Assembly (NCBI GenBank): GCA_028875225.1
Contig: JAPPFB010000003.1
Coordinates: forward strand, 1 to 64,000
Origin: Chloroflexota bacterium
GTDB lineage: Bacteria > Chloroflexota > Dehalococcoidia > Bin125
Direction of reading: 5' to 3'
DNA length: 64,000 nt
Positions 32,715 to 40,849 of the stretch are shown here, in pieces. Each line of letters begins with the position of its first letter. The first letter of the stretch is position 1. A program made the position numbers and the translations under genes. Under the pieces are notes generated by a model. The model did not search any database and had not been told where the DNA came from. It saw only the letters and a program-made list of their open reading frames with translations.

Positions 32715-35135
32715 ATGGACGCCAAGAGCATCGCCGTCCTCGAGTTCCCCAAGATCATCGAGCGCCTCGCCGACCTCTGCGGATCGCCCGGCGGCCGCGA
32801 CCTCGCCCTCAAACTCACCCCGTCATCCGACCTCGAAGAGGTCCGCCGGCGACTCGCCGCCACCGCCGAGGCCCGCGCCCTCTCGAGGCTCAAGCCCCAC
32901 TTCCACATGGGACAGGCCCCCGAGATCGAAGGGTCGCTCCTCGCTGCCTCCCGCTCCGCCGTGCTGCCGACCGGCGACATCCTCGAGGTCGCCATCCTTT
33001 TGCGCACCGCGCGACACTCCCGCAACCAGATCGCGCCGCTCTCCCGCGAACTGCCGCAGCTGGCCCGCATCGCCCATCGCATCGCCGACTTCTCCCCGCT
33101 GATCCGCGAGATCGAAGCCACCATCGACGAGCGTGGCGAAGTCCCCGACCACGCCAGCCCTGCTCTCGCGGAAGCCCGCGACCAGGTCCGCACCGTCCAG
33201 GACCGACTCGAACGACAGCTCGAGCGCACCCTCCGACACGCCGTCTCCGAAGGCGTCGCCCAGGAGTCGCTGATCACCGAGCGCGACGGCCGCTACGTCA
33301 TCCCGATCAAGGCGGAACTGCGCGGCCAGATGCCCTCCGTCGTCCACGACGTCTCCGCCTCAGGCGCGACCCTGTTTGTTGAGCCGCTCGCCGTCGTCGA
33401 ACTGGGTAACCGACTCCGCGAAGCCCGCCGCGAGGAGCAGCGCGAGGTCGAACGCATCCTCCGCGCCCTCTGCACTGCCATCGGCGAGGAAGCCGGCGCC
33501 ATCCGAGCCGCCATTCGCTGCCTCTCGCAGATCGATCTCGCCCAGGCCAAGGCCCGCCTCGCCGCAGAACTCGACGCGCCCCTGCCCGCCGAAGACGACC
33601 ACCTGAACTGGGTCGGCGGACCCGGGACCGACCTCATCCTCCACTCCGCGCGCCATCCGCTGCTCACCGGCGACGTCGTCCCCATCTCCACCGCGCTCGG
33701 CGCCGACGTCCGCTGCGTCCTGATCACCGGACCCAACACCGGCGGTAAGACCGTCGCCCTCAAGACGGTCGGACTGCTCTGCCTCATGGCCCAGGCCGGA
33801 CTGCCAGTGCCCGCCGAGACGGGCACCCAAATCCCCGTATTCGACAACGTCTTCGCCGACATCGGCGACGAGCAGTCAATCGAGCAATCCCTCTCCACCT
33901 TTTCCGCCCACATGACCAACATCGTCCGCATCATCGAGTCCGCCGGCCCGCAAACCCTCGTCTTGCTCGACGAACTCGGCGCCGGCACCGACCCCGGCGA
34001 AGGGGCGTCGCTGGCCCGCTCCCTGCTGCAGGAACTGCTCGAACTTGACAGCATGGTTGTCGCCACCACCCACCACGGCGAGCTCAAGGTCTTCGCCCAC
34101 GCCACCGACGGGATCGTCAACGCCTCGGCCGAATTCGACGCCGTCTCGCTCCAGCCGACCTACCGACTGCTGATGGGCACGCCCGGACGCTCCAACGCCC
34201 TCGCCATCGCCCAGCGGCTCGGCATGCCCGAGCGAGTCCTCGATCGCGCCCGACAGTCCGCTCCGTCCGAGACGGCCTCGATGGAACAGCTGCTCGGCGA
34301 ACTGCAACAGGAACGCGACGCCATCGCCGACCAGGTCCGCGCCGAACGCATCGCCCGAGAGGAAGCCGAGGAGATCCGCGCCAGCCTGGCCGAGCGACGC
34401 GACGCCATCGAGGCCGAACGGGACGCCGTCCTCGCTCGCGCCGAGCGCGCCATGGAGGACGAACTGGCCGTCTTCCGCAGAAACATCCGCGCCGGACTCA
34501 AAGAGCTCGACAAGCAGCACACCCGCGAACAGGCCGAAACGCTGGCCGAACGCCGAGCCGACGACAGCCGCGAGCGCCTGCAATCCGTCCGTCGCGAGCG
34601 AGCCAATCGCCGCCGGCGAACCCCAACCGTCCGCGAAGACGCTCAGTTCCAGCCCGATCAACTCGCCGCAGGCGATTTCATCTACCTCCGAGGTCTCCCG
34701 GAACCCGGCGAGGTCCTCACCCCGATCGAGGACGGCGCGCTCGACGTCCAGCTCGGAGCCCTCCGTACTCGCGTCCGCGTGGAACAGATCGAACGTCTCG
34801 CGCCGCCGGGCGCCAGAACTTCGTCCGACGACCGCCCTCTTCGCGGTATGCACGCCACCGTCGGAAACATGCCCAGACCACCGGTCGACCCCGGCTCCAA
34901 AATCGATCTCCGCGGACGCGTCACCGACGAAGCCCTGCCCATGGTCGACTCTTTCCTTGACGTCGCTTACCGCGCTGGACAGAACCGGCTCGAAGTCGTC
35001 CACGGCAAAGGCACCGGCGCCCTCCGCCGCGCCGTCCGCGAGATGCTGCGCAAGCACCCACTGGTGACCAGCTTCGAGAGCGCGCAGCCGAGGCAGGGCG
35101 GCGACGGCGTCACCATCGTCACGCTCGTCGGCTGA
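32715..35135 (+). CDS. mutS2: Endonuclease MutS2
   Basis: An 806-residue MutS2. The protein lacks the MutS mismatch domain and starts with the clamp/core region (VLEFPKIIERLADLCGS). The ATPase has GPNTGGKTVALKTVG near 338 and DELGAGTDPGEGASLA near 420. A charged coiled coil spans about 520-640. The C-terminal Smr nuclease domain starts IDLRG near 733 and contains HGKGTGALR near 763. Bacterial MutS2 acts on recombination intermediates and on collided ribosomes. The ATG at 32715 is 2 bp after the previous stop, so it belongs to the selA operon. Confidence 0.96.
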   Translation: MDAKSIAVLEFPKIIERLADLCGSPGGRDLALKLTPSSDLEEVRRRLAATAEARALSRLKPHFHMGQAPEIEGSLLAASRSAVLPTGDILEVAILLRTARHSRNQIAPLSRELPQLARIAHRIADFSPLIREIEATIDERGEVPDHASPALAEARDQVRTVQDRLERQLERTLRHAVSEGVAQESLITERDGRYVIPIKAELRGQMPSVVHDVSASGATLFVEPLAVVELGNRLREARREEQREVERILRALCTAIGEEAGAIRAAIRCLSQIDLAQAKARLAAELDAPLPAEDDHLNWVGGPGTDLILHSARHPLLTGDVVPISTALGADVRCVLITGPNTGGKTVALKTVGLLCLMAQAGLPVPAETGTQIPVFDNVFADIGDEQSIEQSLSTFSAHMTNIVRIIESAGPQTLVLLDELGAGTDPGEGASLARSLLQELLELDSMVVATTHHGELKVFAHATDGIVNASAEFDAVSLQPTYRLLMGTPGRSNALAIAQRLGMPERVLDRARQSAPSETASMEQLLGELQQERDAIADQVRAERIAREEAEEIRASLAERRDAIEAERDAVLARAERAMEDELAVFRRNIRAGLKELDKQHTREQAETLAERRADDSRERLQSVRRERANRRRRTPTVREDAQFQPDQLAAGDFIYLRGLPEPGEVLTPIEDGALDVQLGALRTRVRVEQIERLAPPGARTSSDDRPLRGMHATVGNMPRPPVDPGSKIDLRGRVTDEALPMVDSFLDVAYRAGQNRLEVVHGKGTGALRRAVREMLRKHPLVTSFESAQPRQGGDGVTIVTLVG

Positions 35136-35160
35136 ACTCCACTCGATAACCTGAGACATC

Positions 35161-35790
35161 ATGGTCCTGCGACGCATCGCCGAAGCCATCGACCGACGGC
35201 CCAACACCTACCGCATCCGCCGCAGCATCCTGCAAATCGCCGCCGAAGACTTCACCACCCAGCTGCCCAGGAAAAAGGGCCGCTCCGGCAACTGGGGCGT
35301 CAGCGGCTGGGACCTCTCCAACCTCGCCCATCCCGCGTTCTGGAGCATGGCCCTGCTCAGCCAGCGCCGCCAGCGCTTCGCCATGACCCTCATCGGACAG
35401 GTCCATCAGGATCAGGCCGCCGTCCAGCCATACGTCCAGGAGAAACGCGCCACCGAACAGGTGCTCCACGGCCTCCAGGGCGTCGATCCCGACTCCCTCG
35501 TCGGCTTCGTCGACGCCGCGGTGATGATGTTCCAGCCGCCCGGATCGAGCGGCGCCCCGTTGATCCCCCACGACCAGGCCACCGAAATCCTCCGCCTCGC
35601 CCTCCTCCGAGGCGCCATGGTCGGCGAACTCCGCCCCGACGAAGTCCGCGCCGCCTGGAACCAGGCCCATCCCGACCAGCTCAACCAGCACGGCGAGGAA
35701 GTCGCCTGGAAAAAAGCCCAGGGCCGAGCCGAAATGCTCCTCGAATCCTGGACCCAAACCCGCCGAGGCCAGGGCCGCCGCCTCATCTAA
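35161..35790 (+). CDS. Hypothetical protein
   Basis: A 209-residue protein starting at the ATG at 35161, 25 bp after mutS2 and probably in its operon. It is rich in Arg and Gln. A WDLSNLAHPAFWSMALLSQRRQ stretch near 50 and a predicted helical C-terminal half are visible, with no signal peptide, membrane segment or Cys motif. No family recognised. Confidence 0.65.
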   Translation: MVLRRIAEAIDRRPNTYRIRRSILQIAAEDFTTQLPRKKGRSGNWGVSGWDLSNLAHPAFWSMALLSQRRQRFAMTLIGQVHQDQAAVQPYVQEKRATEQVLHGLQGVDPDSLVGFVDAAVMMFQPPGSSGAPLIPHDQATEILRLALLRGAMVGELRPDEVRAAWNQAHPDQLNQHGEEVAWKKAQGRAEMLLESWTQTRRGQGRRLI

Positions 35791-35823
35791 CTCCTCCAAC
35801 CCCCTCTCCCCCTCCACCCCCTT

Positions 35824-35855
35824 CCGATGCCCCGCACTTGATGCGGGGCCCAGAC
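35824..35855. repeat. Palindromic repeat, family D
   Basis: CCGATGCCCCGCACTTGATG followed by CGGGGCCCAGAC, identical in its core to 11161-11190. It lies in the 212-bp gap 35791-36002. The same gap has an AT-rich patch at 35946-35965 (ACATGTTCCTATATGTTT), the likely promoter or operator of the next gene. Confidence 0.8.
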
Positions 35856-36002
35856 CACCCAACATCGCAAACGCCAAAGCGTCACCCCCGCCTCAGCCAA
35901 CCGCCACCCGCCTCCTAAACCATCGCCGACGCAACTCTCCAAAGAACACATGTTCCTATATGTTTGAGCAAAAGCCGCACCACTAGAGGAAAGACGCCCC
36001 CA

Positions 36003-36845
36003 ATGAACCCCGCCCAACGAGCCAAACGCCTCCGAGCCCACAGCCTCCGCTGCCAGGGACTCACCTACCGACAGATCGGCCAGCGCATGAACTGCGCCCA
36101 CTCTACGGCCGCTCAATACGTCCGCGACTTCGAAACCAACCGCCCCGAGATCACCGAGTCCCTCGCCGCCGACCTCCTCGTCCACTCCGTCGCCGCCCTC
36201 CAGGACCCCGATCCCGACCTGCACCAACAGCAGATCACCGCCGCCCGAGAACTCCGCCTCCTCGTCAACTCCCTCGACCAGGTCGCCGACCGCCGCCAGA
36301 AACGCCAACGCCGGGTCGCGATGGAAGAGGAAGCCGACGCCCTCAAGAACCTCGAAGCCCTCGAAGAGCTCTACATGGCCATGCACGAGAACGGCATCGA
36401 CGACCTCACTCCATACCTCACCGACCCTGAAGCCTTCCGCACCGAACACTTCCGACAACCCCTTCCCCAGAACCCTTCCCAGACCTCCCCCTCTGGGGGA
36501 GGTGCCCCGAAGGGGCGGAGGGGGCCCACAGCCACAACCGCGAAAGCCACTCCATCCCCGACCACCCCCGTCCAACCACAACCCAAACCCGACCACCAAC
36601 CGACCAAATCCGCACAGAATCGTCCAACATCGAACAAATCCGAACGCAAATCACCCAAACGTCCGCCAGTACAGGCCGCGCCGAGACCAAAACGAAAGAA
36701 ACCCCGGCCCAACTCCCGCACTCAGCAGCGATCCCAGCCTCAGTTCCCAATCCCCGAGCCGTTGCCGCCTCCAAACAACCGCCGCGAGCTATCGCCCGAC
36801 GACCCCCTCGTCCGCAGACTCTTCGCTGACTGGAATCGGACCTGA
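36003..36845 (+). CDS. HTH protein with repeat-bearing Pro-rich tail (terminase small-subunit-like start)
   Basis: A 280-residue protein. Residues ~15-45 (LRCQGLTYRQIGQRMNCAHS and onward) form a sigma-70 region 4/terminase-type helix-turn-helix. Residues ~50-155 are helical and acidic. From ~158 the tail becomes Pro/Thr/Lys/Gln-rich, and its first part is encoded by a family A repeat at 36483-36527. The ATG at 36003 is chosen; an upstream TTG at 35964 is possible. It may be a DNA-binding regulator. The last 20 residues (LSPDDPLVRRLFADWNRT) look structured again, so the tail is probably genuinely translated. Confidence 0.6.
   Translation: MNPAQRAKRLRAHSLRCQGLTYRQIGQRMNCAHSTAAQYVRDFETNRPEITESLAADLLVHSVAALQDPDPDLHQQQITAARELRLLVNSLDQVADRRQKRQRRVAMEEEADALKNLEALEELYMAMHENGIDDLTPYLTDPEAFRTEHFRQPLPQNPSQTSPSGGGAPKGRRGPTATTAKATPSPTTPVQPQPKPDHQPTKSAQNRPTSNKSERKSPKRPPVQAAPRPKRKKPRPNSRTQQRSQPQFPIPEPLPPPNNRRELSPDDPLVRRLFADWNRT
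36483..36527. repeat. Palindromic repeat, family A, inside coding sequence
   Basis: ACCTCCCCCTCTGGGGGAGG followed by TGCCCCGAAGGGGCGGAGGG and GGCC, read in frame as a Ser/Gly/Pro/Arg segment of the HTH protein tail. It is the second coding-region copy in the window. Confidence 0.85.
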
Positions 36846-36868
36846 CCCTCCCCGGCTACCCTCGACAC

Positions 36869-38191
36869 ATGGCACGCATGACCAGGCGCAGTCCGCAATC
36901 CGACCCCGACATGCTCGGCTCGCGCGGCATGTTCGACGACGCCCAGGCCGTCGACCGCTCGGCTCCGCTCGCGGCGCGAATGCGTCCGCGCAATCTCGAC
37001 GAAATCGTCGGCCAGACCCAGCTGGTCGGACCCGACGCACCGCTGCGCCGCGCCATCGAGTCCGACTCACCGCCGTCCTGCATCCTCTGGGGACCGCCCG
37101 GCAGCGGCAAGACCTCGATCGCCCGCGTGATCGCGCGCGTCACCAACGCCCGCTTTGCCACCCTCTCGGCCGTCTCCAGCGGCGTCGCCGACCTGCGCAA
37201 GGTCATCGCCTCGGCCGAGACCGGACGACGCGACGGTCTCGCCCGCACGATCCTCTTCATCGACGAGATTCACCGCTTCAACAAGTCCCAGCAGGACGCG
37301 CTGCTCCACGCCGTCGAAGACGGCGCCGTCACCCTGATCGGCGCGACGACGGAGAATCCTTCCTTTGAAGTCGTCGCCCCATTGCTCAGCCGCGCCCGCG
37401 TGTTCAAGCTCGAACCACTCGAACACGAGGACGTCAAGTCGCTCCTGATCCGCGCCCTCAACGACACTGATCGCGGACTGGCGCCAGGTGCGCCGCCAGT
37501 CGGACCGGAGGCGCTGGAGGCCCTCGCCACCTACGGCGCCGGCGACGCCAGAGTCGCCCTCAACGCGCTGGAGGCCGCCGTCCGCGACGCCCGATCCCGC
37601 AACGGCGTCGTCAACCTGGAGACGGTGGAGTCGGTCGCCCAGCGCGCGCTGCCCTACGACAAGGGCGGCGACGCCCACTTCGACACGATCTCCGCCTTCA
37701 TCAAGTCCGTCCGCGGCTCCGACCCTGACGCCGCCGTCTACTGGCTCGCCCGCATGCTCGAGGCCGGCGAAGACCCGATGTTCGTCGCCCGCCGCATCGT
37801 CATCCTCGCCGCCGAGGACATCGGCCTGGCCGACCCCCAGGCGCTCTCCGTCGCCGTCGCCGCGCAGCAGGCCACCCACCTGATTGGCATGCCCGAGTGC
37901 ACCCTCGTCCTGTCCGAGGCGGCCATCTACCTCGCCCGGGCGCCCAAGAGCAACTCCGCCATGAGAGCCTACGGCGCAGCCGCCTCAGCCGTGCGCCAGC
38001 ACGGCGCGCTCTCCGTTCCGCTCCACCTGCGCAATGCCGCCACCGGTCTGATGGCCGCCCACGGCTACGGCCGCGGCTACCAGTACGCCCACGACCACGA
38101 AGGCGGCGTCGCCCCCGACCAGCAACATCTGCCCGACGAACTCACTGGCGCCAACTTCTACGACCCAGGCGAGAGGGACGTCACCCCGTGA
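36869..38191 (+). CDS. rarA: Replication-associated recombination protein A (RarA/MgsA AAA ATPase)
   Basis: A 440-residue AAA+ ATPase related to clamp loaders and Mgs1/WRNIP1, acting at stalled forks. Features are [17 protein letters not shown] near 35, Walker [10 protein letters not shown] near 75, Walker [20 protein letters not shown] near 128, sensor 1 [11 protein letters not shown], and the C-terminal tetramerisation part with [20 protein letters not shown] and [11 protein letters not shown]. Length and order are normal. The stop overlaps the next small gene (GTGA). Confidence 0.97.
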   Translation: MARMTRRSPQSDPDMLGSRGMFDDAQAVDRSAPLAARMRPRNLDEIVGQTQLVGPDAPLRRAIESDSPPSCILWGPPGSGKTSIARVIARVTNARFATLSAVSSGVADLRKVIASAETGRRDGLARTILFIDEIHRFNKSQQDALLHAVEDGAVTLIGATTENPSFEVVAPLLSRARVFKLEPLEHEDVKSLLIRALNDTDRGLAPGAPPVGPEALEALATYGAGDARVALNALEAAVRDARSRNGVVNLETVESVAQRALPYDKGGDAHFDTISAFIKSVRGSDPDAAVYWLARMLEAGEDPMFVARRIVILAAEDIGLADPQALSVAVAAQQATHLIGMPECTLVLSEAAIYLARAPKSNSAMRAYGAAASAVRQHGALSVPLHLRNAATGLMAAHGYGRGYQYAHDHEGGVAPDQQHLPDELTGANFYDPGERDVTP

Positions 38192-38529
38192 AACCTCGCG
38201 AGTCCTTCGACGGAGTCACCGCCGATGCGATCAGCGCCATCGCGGCGCTCTTCGATTGCAATGCAGAACATCAGGAGTTTGCGTTACCAAACGACGATCA
38301 GGGCGTGTGGCAGGTCCACTACCGAGCCGAGACCGGCAACATCCGCGTCCTCCTCTGGCCCGCCATCAACCGCATCGACGTCACCGTCGGACCGCACATG
38401 TGGGTCGTCAAGGGAGTCCGGAAACTCGAAGTCATCCAGGATCTCGAGTTCATCGCCCGCTTCCCGGACGACGGAGTCCTCACCGTCGCCCGCAACGGCC
38501 AGGTCGTGTTGACGACTCCCAATGGCTAG
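38188..38529 (+). CDS. Small hypothetical protein coupled to rarA
   Basis: A 113-residue protein from the GTG at 38188, overlapping the rarA stop by 4 nt, so translation is probably coupled. The sequence alternates short beta strands (VWQVHYRAETGNIRVLLWP, IDVTVGPHMWVVKGV, VLTVARNGQVVLTTPNG) and looks like a compact beta-rich fold. No family recognised. It ends 4 bp from the convergent operon of the selenoprotein genes. Confidence 0.65.
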   Translation: MKPRESFDGVTADAISAIAALFDCNAEHQEFALPNDDQGVWQVHYRAETGNIRVLLWPAINRIDVTVGPHMWVVKGVRKLEVIQDLEFIARFPDDGVLTVARNGQVVLTTPNG

Positions 38530-38533
38530 AGCG

Positions 38534-39604
38534 CTAAACGGGGGGCAGTCCGGGCAGCTCGCAGGAGAAGTCGAACTCGACCGGGGCATGCACGGGATGC
38601 GTCGATCCGGCCAGGCCCCCGCTGAACACCGCCGAGTACATGCCGCTGCCGCCGGCCACGATCAGCACGATGTCTTCCGGCCCGCGCAGCGCCGGAAGAT
38701 CGCCGCCACCGTCCGGGATCCGTCGCTTCGTCGCCCAGCCTCGCATGGTGGCGCTGGGAGTCACGGCCCGCCTGGTCAGTTCGTCGAGGACGTCGTCACG
38801 GCCCAGTCCGGCCGAGGCCAGAACGCCGGCGTGGACCGGATTCAAGGCGACGATCACGGGGCCCTTCCCGATCTGCGTGTTGTTCGCCCCGGGGATGGCG
38901 ATGGCGCCGGCGACCACGCGAAGGATGCGCTCATGGGCCTCGGGATCGTCGTCGTTGGTCTGCATCATCACCGAGTGCGGCGCGTCGACGCCGACCAGCG
39001 TGACGGCGGACTGCTCGGCCTCATAGCCGAAGGACGTGTGCAACGGCGGGAACGGGCTCCCCTCTTCGTCTTCGGCAAGACAGCAGGTGAACTTGCCCGG
39101 CTGTCCCAGCGCCGCCATGTCGCCGTGACCCGGCCGGGCCCCGCCGATATTCATCAGGCACAGCCGCAGCGCGCGGCCAATGCTGGCGTTGGCGCGGTGG
39201 CCGGGACCCAGCGCGCCCCAACCCGACGCAATCGGCCCGCAGACCTCCCGCGCCGGGCCGTTGACGATGATCACCGGCCCCATCCCGTGGGTCGTCGACT
39301 GCATGTTGTCAATGTCGAACTCGGGATCGCCAACGGCCCGCACGGCGGCCAGCACGACGGGGAAGTGCTCCGGCCGGCAACCGGCCATGACGGCGTTGAT
39401 TGCGATCTTCTCGACCGTCGCTTCACCGGGTCCAATCTGGCCGACGATGATGTCCGGCTCGAGTTCCACCCCCGCCAGCATGGACTCCACCCGAGCCTCG
39501 GTCGGGATTATGACCGGCAGGCCGTCAGTCCATTCGCGCAGGTGAAAGAGCTCGAGCGCCGACGCCTCGTCCGGGGCCTGGTGGCGCGTGGCCCGCAGCT
39601 TCAC
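38534..39604 (-). CDS. Conserved protein coupled to the UGSC-type selenoprotein
   Basis: A 356-residue protein from a GTG at 39604 that overlaps the stop of the UGSC-type gene (GTGA). Strongly patterned segments include ATVEKIAINAVMAGCRPEHF near 62, IVNGPAREVCGP near 112, GPGHRANASIGRALRLCLMN near 133 and KFTCCLAEDEEGSPFPP near 170. They imply a conserved, Cys-bearing enzyme-like fold. I recall similar proteins next to UGSC-type proteins but cannot name a function. Coupling indicates the two products act together, plausibly as a complex. Confidence 0.7.
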   Translation of the reverse strand: MKLRATRHQAPDEASALELFHLREWTDGLPVIIPTEARVESMLAGVELEPDIIVGQIGPGEATVEKIAINAVMAGCRPEHFPVVLAAVRAVGDPEFDIDNMQSTTHGMGPVIIVNGPAREVCGPIASGWGALGPGHRANASIGRALRLCLMNIGGARPGHGDMAALGQPGKFTCCLAEDEEGSPFPPLHTSFGYEAEQSAVTLVGVDAPHSVMMQTNDDDPEAHERILRVVAGAIAIPGANNTQIGKGPVIVALNPVHAGVLASAGLGRDDVLDELTRRAVTPSATMRGWATKRRIPDGGGDLPALRGPEDIVLIVAGGSGMYSAVFSGGLAGSTHPVHAPVEFDFSCELPGLPPV

Positions 39605-40131
39605 AGCCGGCGTCCCTCGATCAACTCGATGATGCCCGGCGCCGCCTCGCGGGCCACCCGGGCCAGATTCTCGTCTCCGGTGCCGGAGCAGGGATGCGGC
39701 AGGACACAGCGTGGAATCGCCGGCATGCCCACGGCCTCGGCGGTGAAGGCGGCCAGTTCGACGAACGCCTCGGTCACGATGGCCACGGCCGGCAGTCCGG
39801 CCCTGGCGAAGATCGCTCCGTCACGCACGGTGCCGGACGTGCATCCGCCTCAATGCCCCCAGGCCGCAAGCACGACGTCGCATTCCTCGGTGATCGCCGC
39901 GACCTGTTCGTCGGTCACCGGTGCGACGTTGGGTTTCTGGTAGTGGCGGAACGTTGCCCGAGGCATCGCCGACGCGAGCTCCGACTCCAGCTTGTGCATG
40001 AACTCCGTGCCGTCGGGGAACGCGTTCGAGACGAGGCCGACGACAATCGGGCCACTCGTGTCGGCAAAGAGTTCGTACGATTCAATCTCCACGCCGCCCT
40101 CGGCGGTGGGATCGAGGAAGGTAACAGGCAT
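39601..40131 (-). CDS. UGSC-type selenoprotein, Sec at in-frame TGA (39850-39852)
   Basis: A 176-residue protein if the TGA at codon 94 is read as selenocysteine. Residues 1-93 end CDVVLAAWGH; then U94-G-G-C97-TSGTVRDGAIFARAGLPAVAI follows in the same frame to the stop at 39601. The U-G-(S/G)-C followed by TS..VRDG..F...G.P matches the UGSC (seleno)protein family. Conventional calling gives two fragments (39850-40131 and 39601-39828), neither with a complete motif. The ATG at 40131 has AGGAG 7 nt upstream. A 7-bp hairpin follows the TGA. The gene is 21 bp after the Sec-containing AhpD-like gene and coupled to the downstream partner. Function is unknown; U-x2-C implies thiol/selenol redox chemistry. 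Confidence 0.85.
39823..39844 (-). promoter_or_regulatory. Candidate SECIS hairpin of the UGSC-type gene
   Basis: On the minus strand, 5 nt after the TGA, ATGCACG-TCCGGCAC-CGTGCGT can form a 7-bp stem (one U-G wobble) with an 8-nt loop containing GG. The UGA-to-loop distance (12 nt) is a little short compared with the bacterial consensus, so this element is less certain than the one in the neighbouring gene. Confidence 0.5.
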
Positions 40132-40152
40132 GATCCGACTCCTGTCGCGAGG

Positions 40153-40638
40153 CTAGGGGATTTCCGTCGGGCATTCGCGATGAATGCCCAGTACCGCCAA
40201 CTGCCGGCCACCGCCAACGAAACAGGCGACGCAGGTGGAGAGATCAAGGATCTCGTCGTCAGCGAACAACGACCGTAGGCCGACCCAGTAGTCGTCGTCC
40301 ATCGACGAGTGGTCGTAACAGAAGCGCTCCGCGAAATCGATCGCGGCGCGTTCCCGATCGGTGTAGAGCGGGCTCTCGCGATAGTCCGAGACCTGCGTGT
40401 ATTCCTGTTCAGTCAGGCCGTTCTGCATCGCCGATGCAGAGCGAGTCGCCAGTCAAACCGAGCATTCATTGATCTCGGCGATGCGCATGCGGACGAGCTC
40501 TCGCTCACGGACGGGCAGTTGGCTGTGTTCGATGACCGCGCGCGACAGCGCTGACATCGCCGCGCCGAGTTCGGGTCGGGACTGGAACAGTCGAGTACTC
40601 TCTTCGCCGTTACCCGGGGCGATATCGATTCGTGCCAT
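40153..40638 (-). CDS. Carboxymuconolactone decarboxylase/AhpD-like selenoprotein, Sec at in-frame TGA (40453-40455)
   Basis: A 161-residue protein if the TGA at codon 62 is Sec. The N-part ends RELVRMRIAEINECSV, then U62-LATRSASAMQNGLTEQEY continues in frame to 40153. In the family the motif is E-x2-C-x2-C; here it is C59-S-V-U62, so Sec replaces the resolving or attacking Cys. The flanking pattern (RIAE.N.C..C...R....GL.E) and the later ERAAIDFAERFCYD helix are typical of the AhpD-like peroxidase/reductase fold. Start ATG at 40638 has AAGGAG upstream. A near-ideal SECIS hairpin follows the TGA. It is the first gene of a three-gene operon with the UGSC-type selenoprotein. Confidence 0.88.
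40422..40440 (-). promoter_or_regulatory. SECIS hairpin of the AhpD-like selenoprotein gene
   Basis: On the minus strand, 12 nt after the TGA, TCTGCATC-GGC-GATGCAGA is a perfect 8-bp stem with a 3-nt GGC loop. The loop begins 20 nt after the UGA. Bacterial SECIS elements are hairpins in the coding sequence right after the UGA with a small G-containing apical loop about 16-37 nt away, so this fits well. Confidence 0.8.
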
Positions 40639-40802
40639 GGTGTGCTCCTTGGGGTGGAATCGATGCTAGCCGTGGTGCATCAAGGTCACAAGGTGAGGTG
40701 CGCGTCGGGCGTTTTGCGCCAGTGATTGAGCAGCGGGGGGGGGCGGGACAGGTATGCAAGCGTTTTGGGTTTGCTGCGGTCGGCGTCTGTGCTGCAAGCG
40801 GC

Positions 40803-40832
40803 GAGATACCCGCGGCAAGCGCGGGTATGACG
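40803..40832. repeat. Palindromic repeat, family B
   Basis: GAGATACCCGCGGCAAGCGC followed by GGGTATGACG. It lies in the 211-bp gap between the SDR gene and the selenoprotein operon, directly after the SDR stop, so the operon promoter must lie in the remaining ~160 bp. Confidence 0.85.
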
Positions 40833-40849
40833 GTGCTTGTTTAGGAACT

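Noticed and set aside
40153-40428. Separate genes at 40153-40428 and 40453-40638, and at 39601-39828 and 39850-40131
   Set aside because: Each pair shares a frame across one TGA placed exactly at the family's redox Cys, with a hairpin after it. A selenoprotein reading explains both better than four small genes or two pseudogenes.
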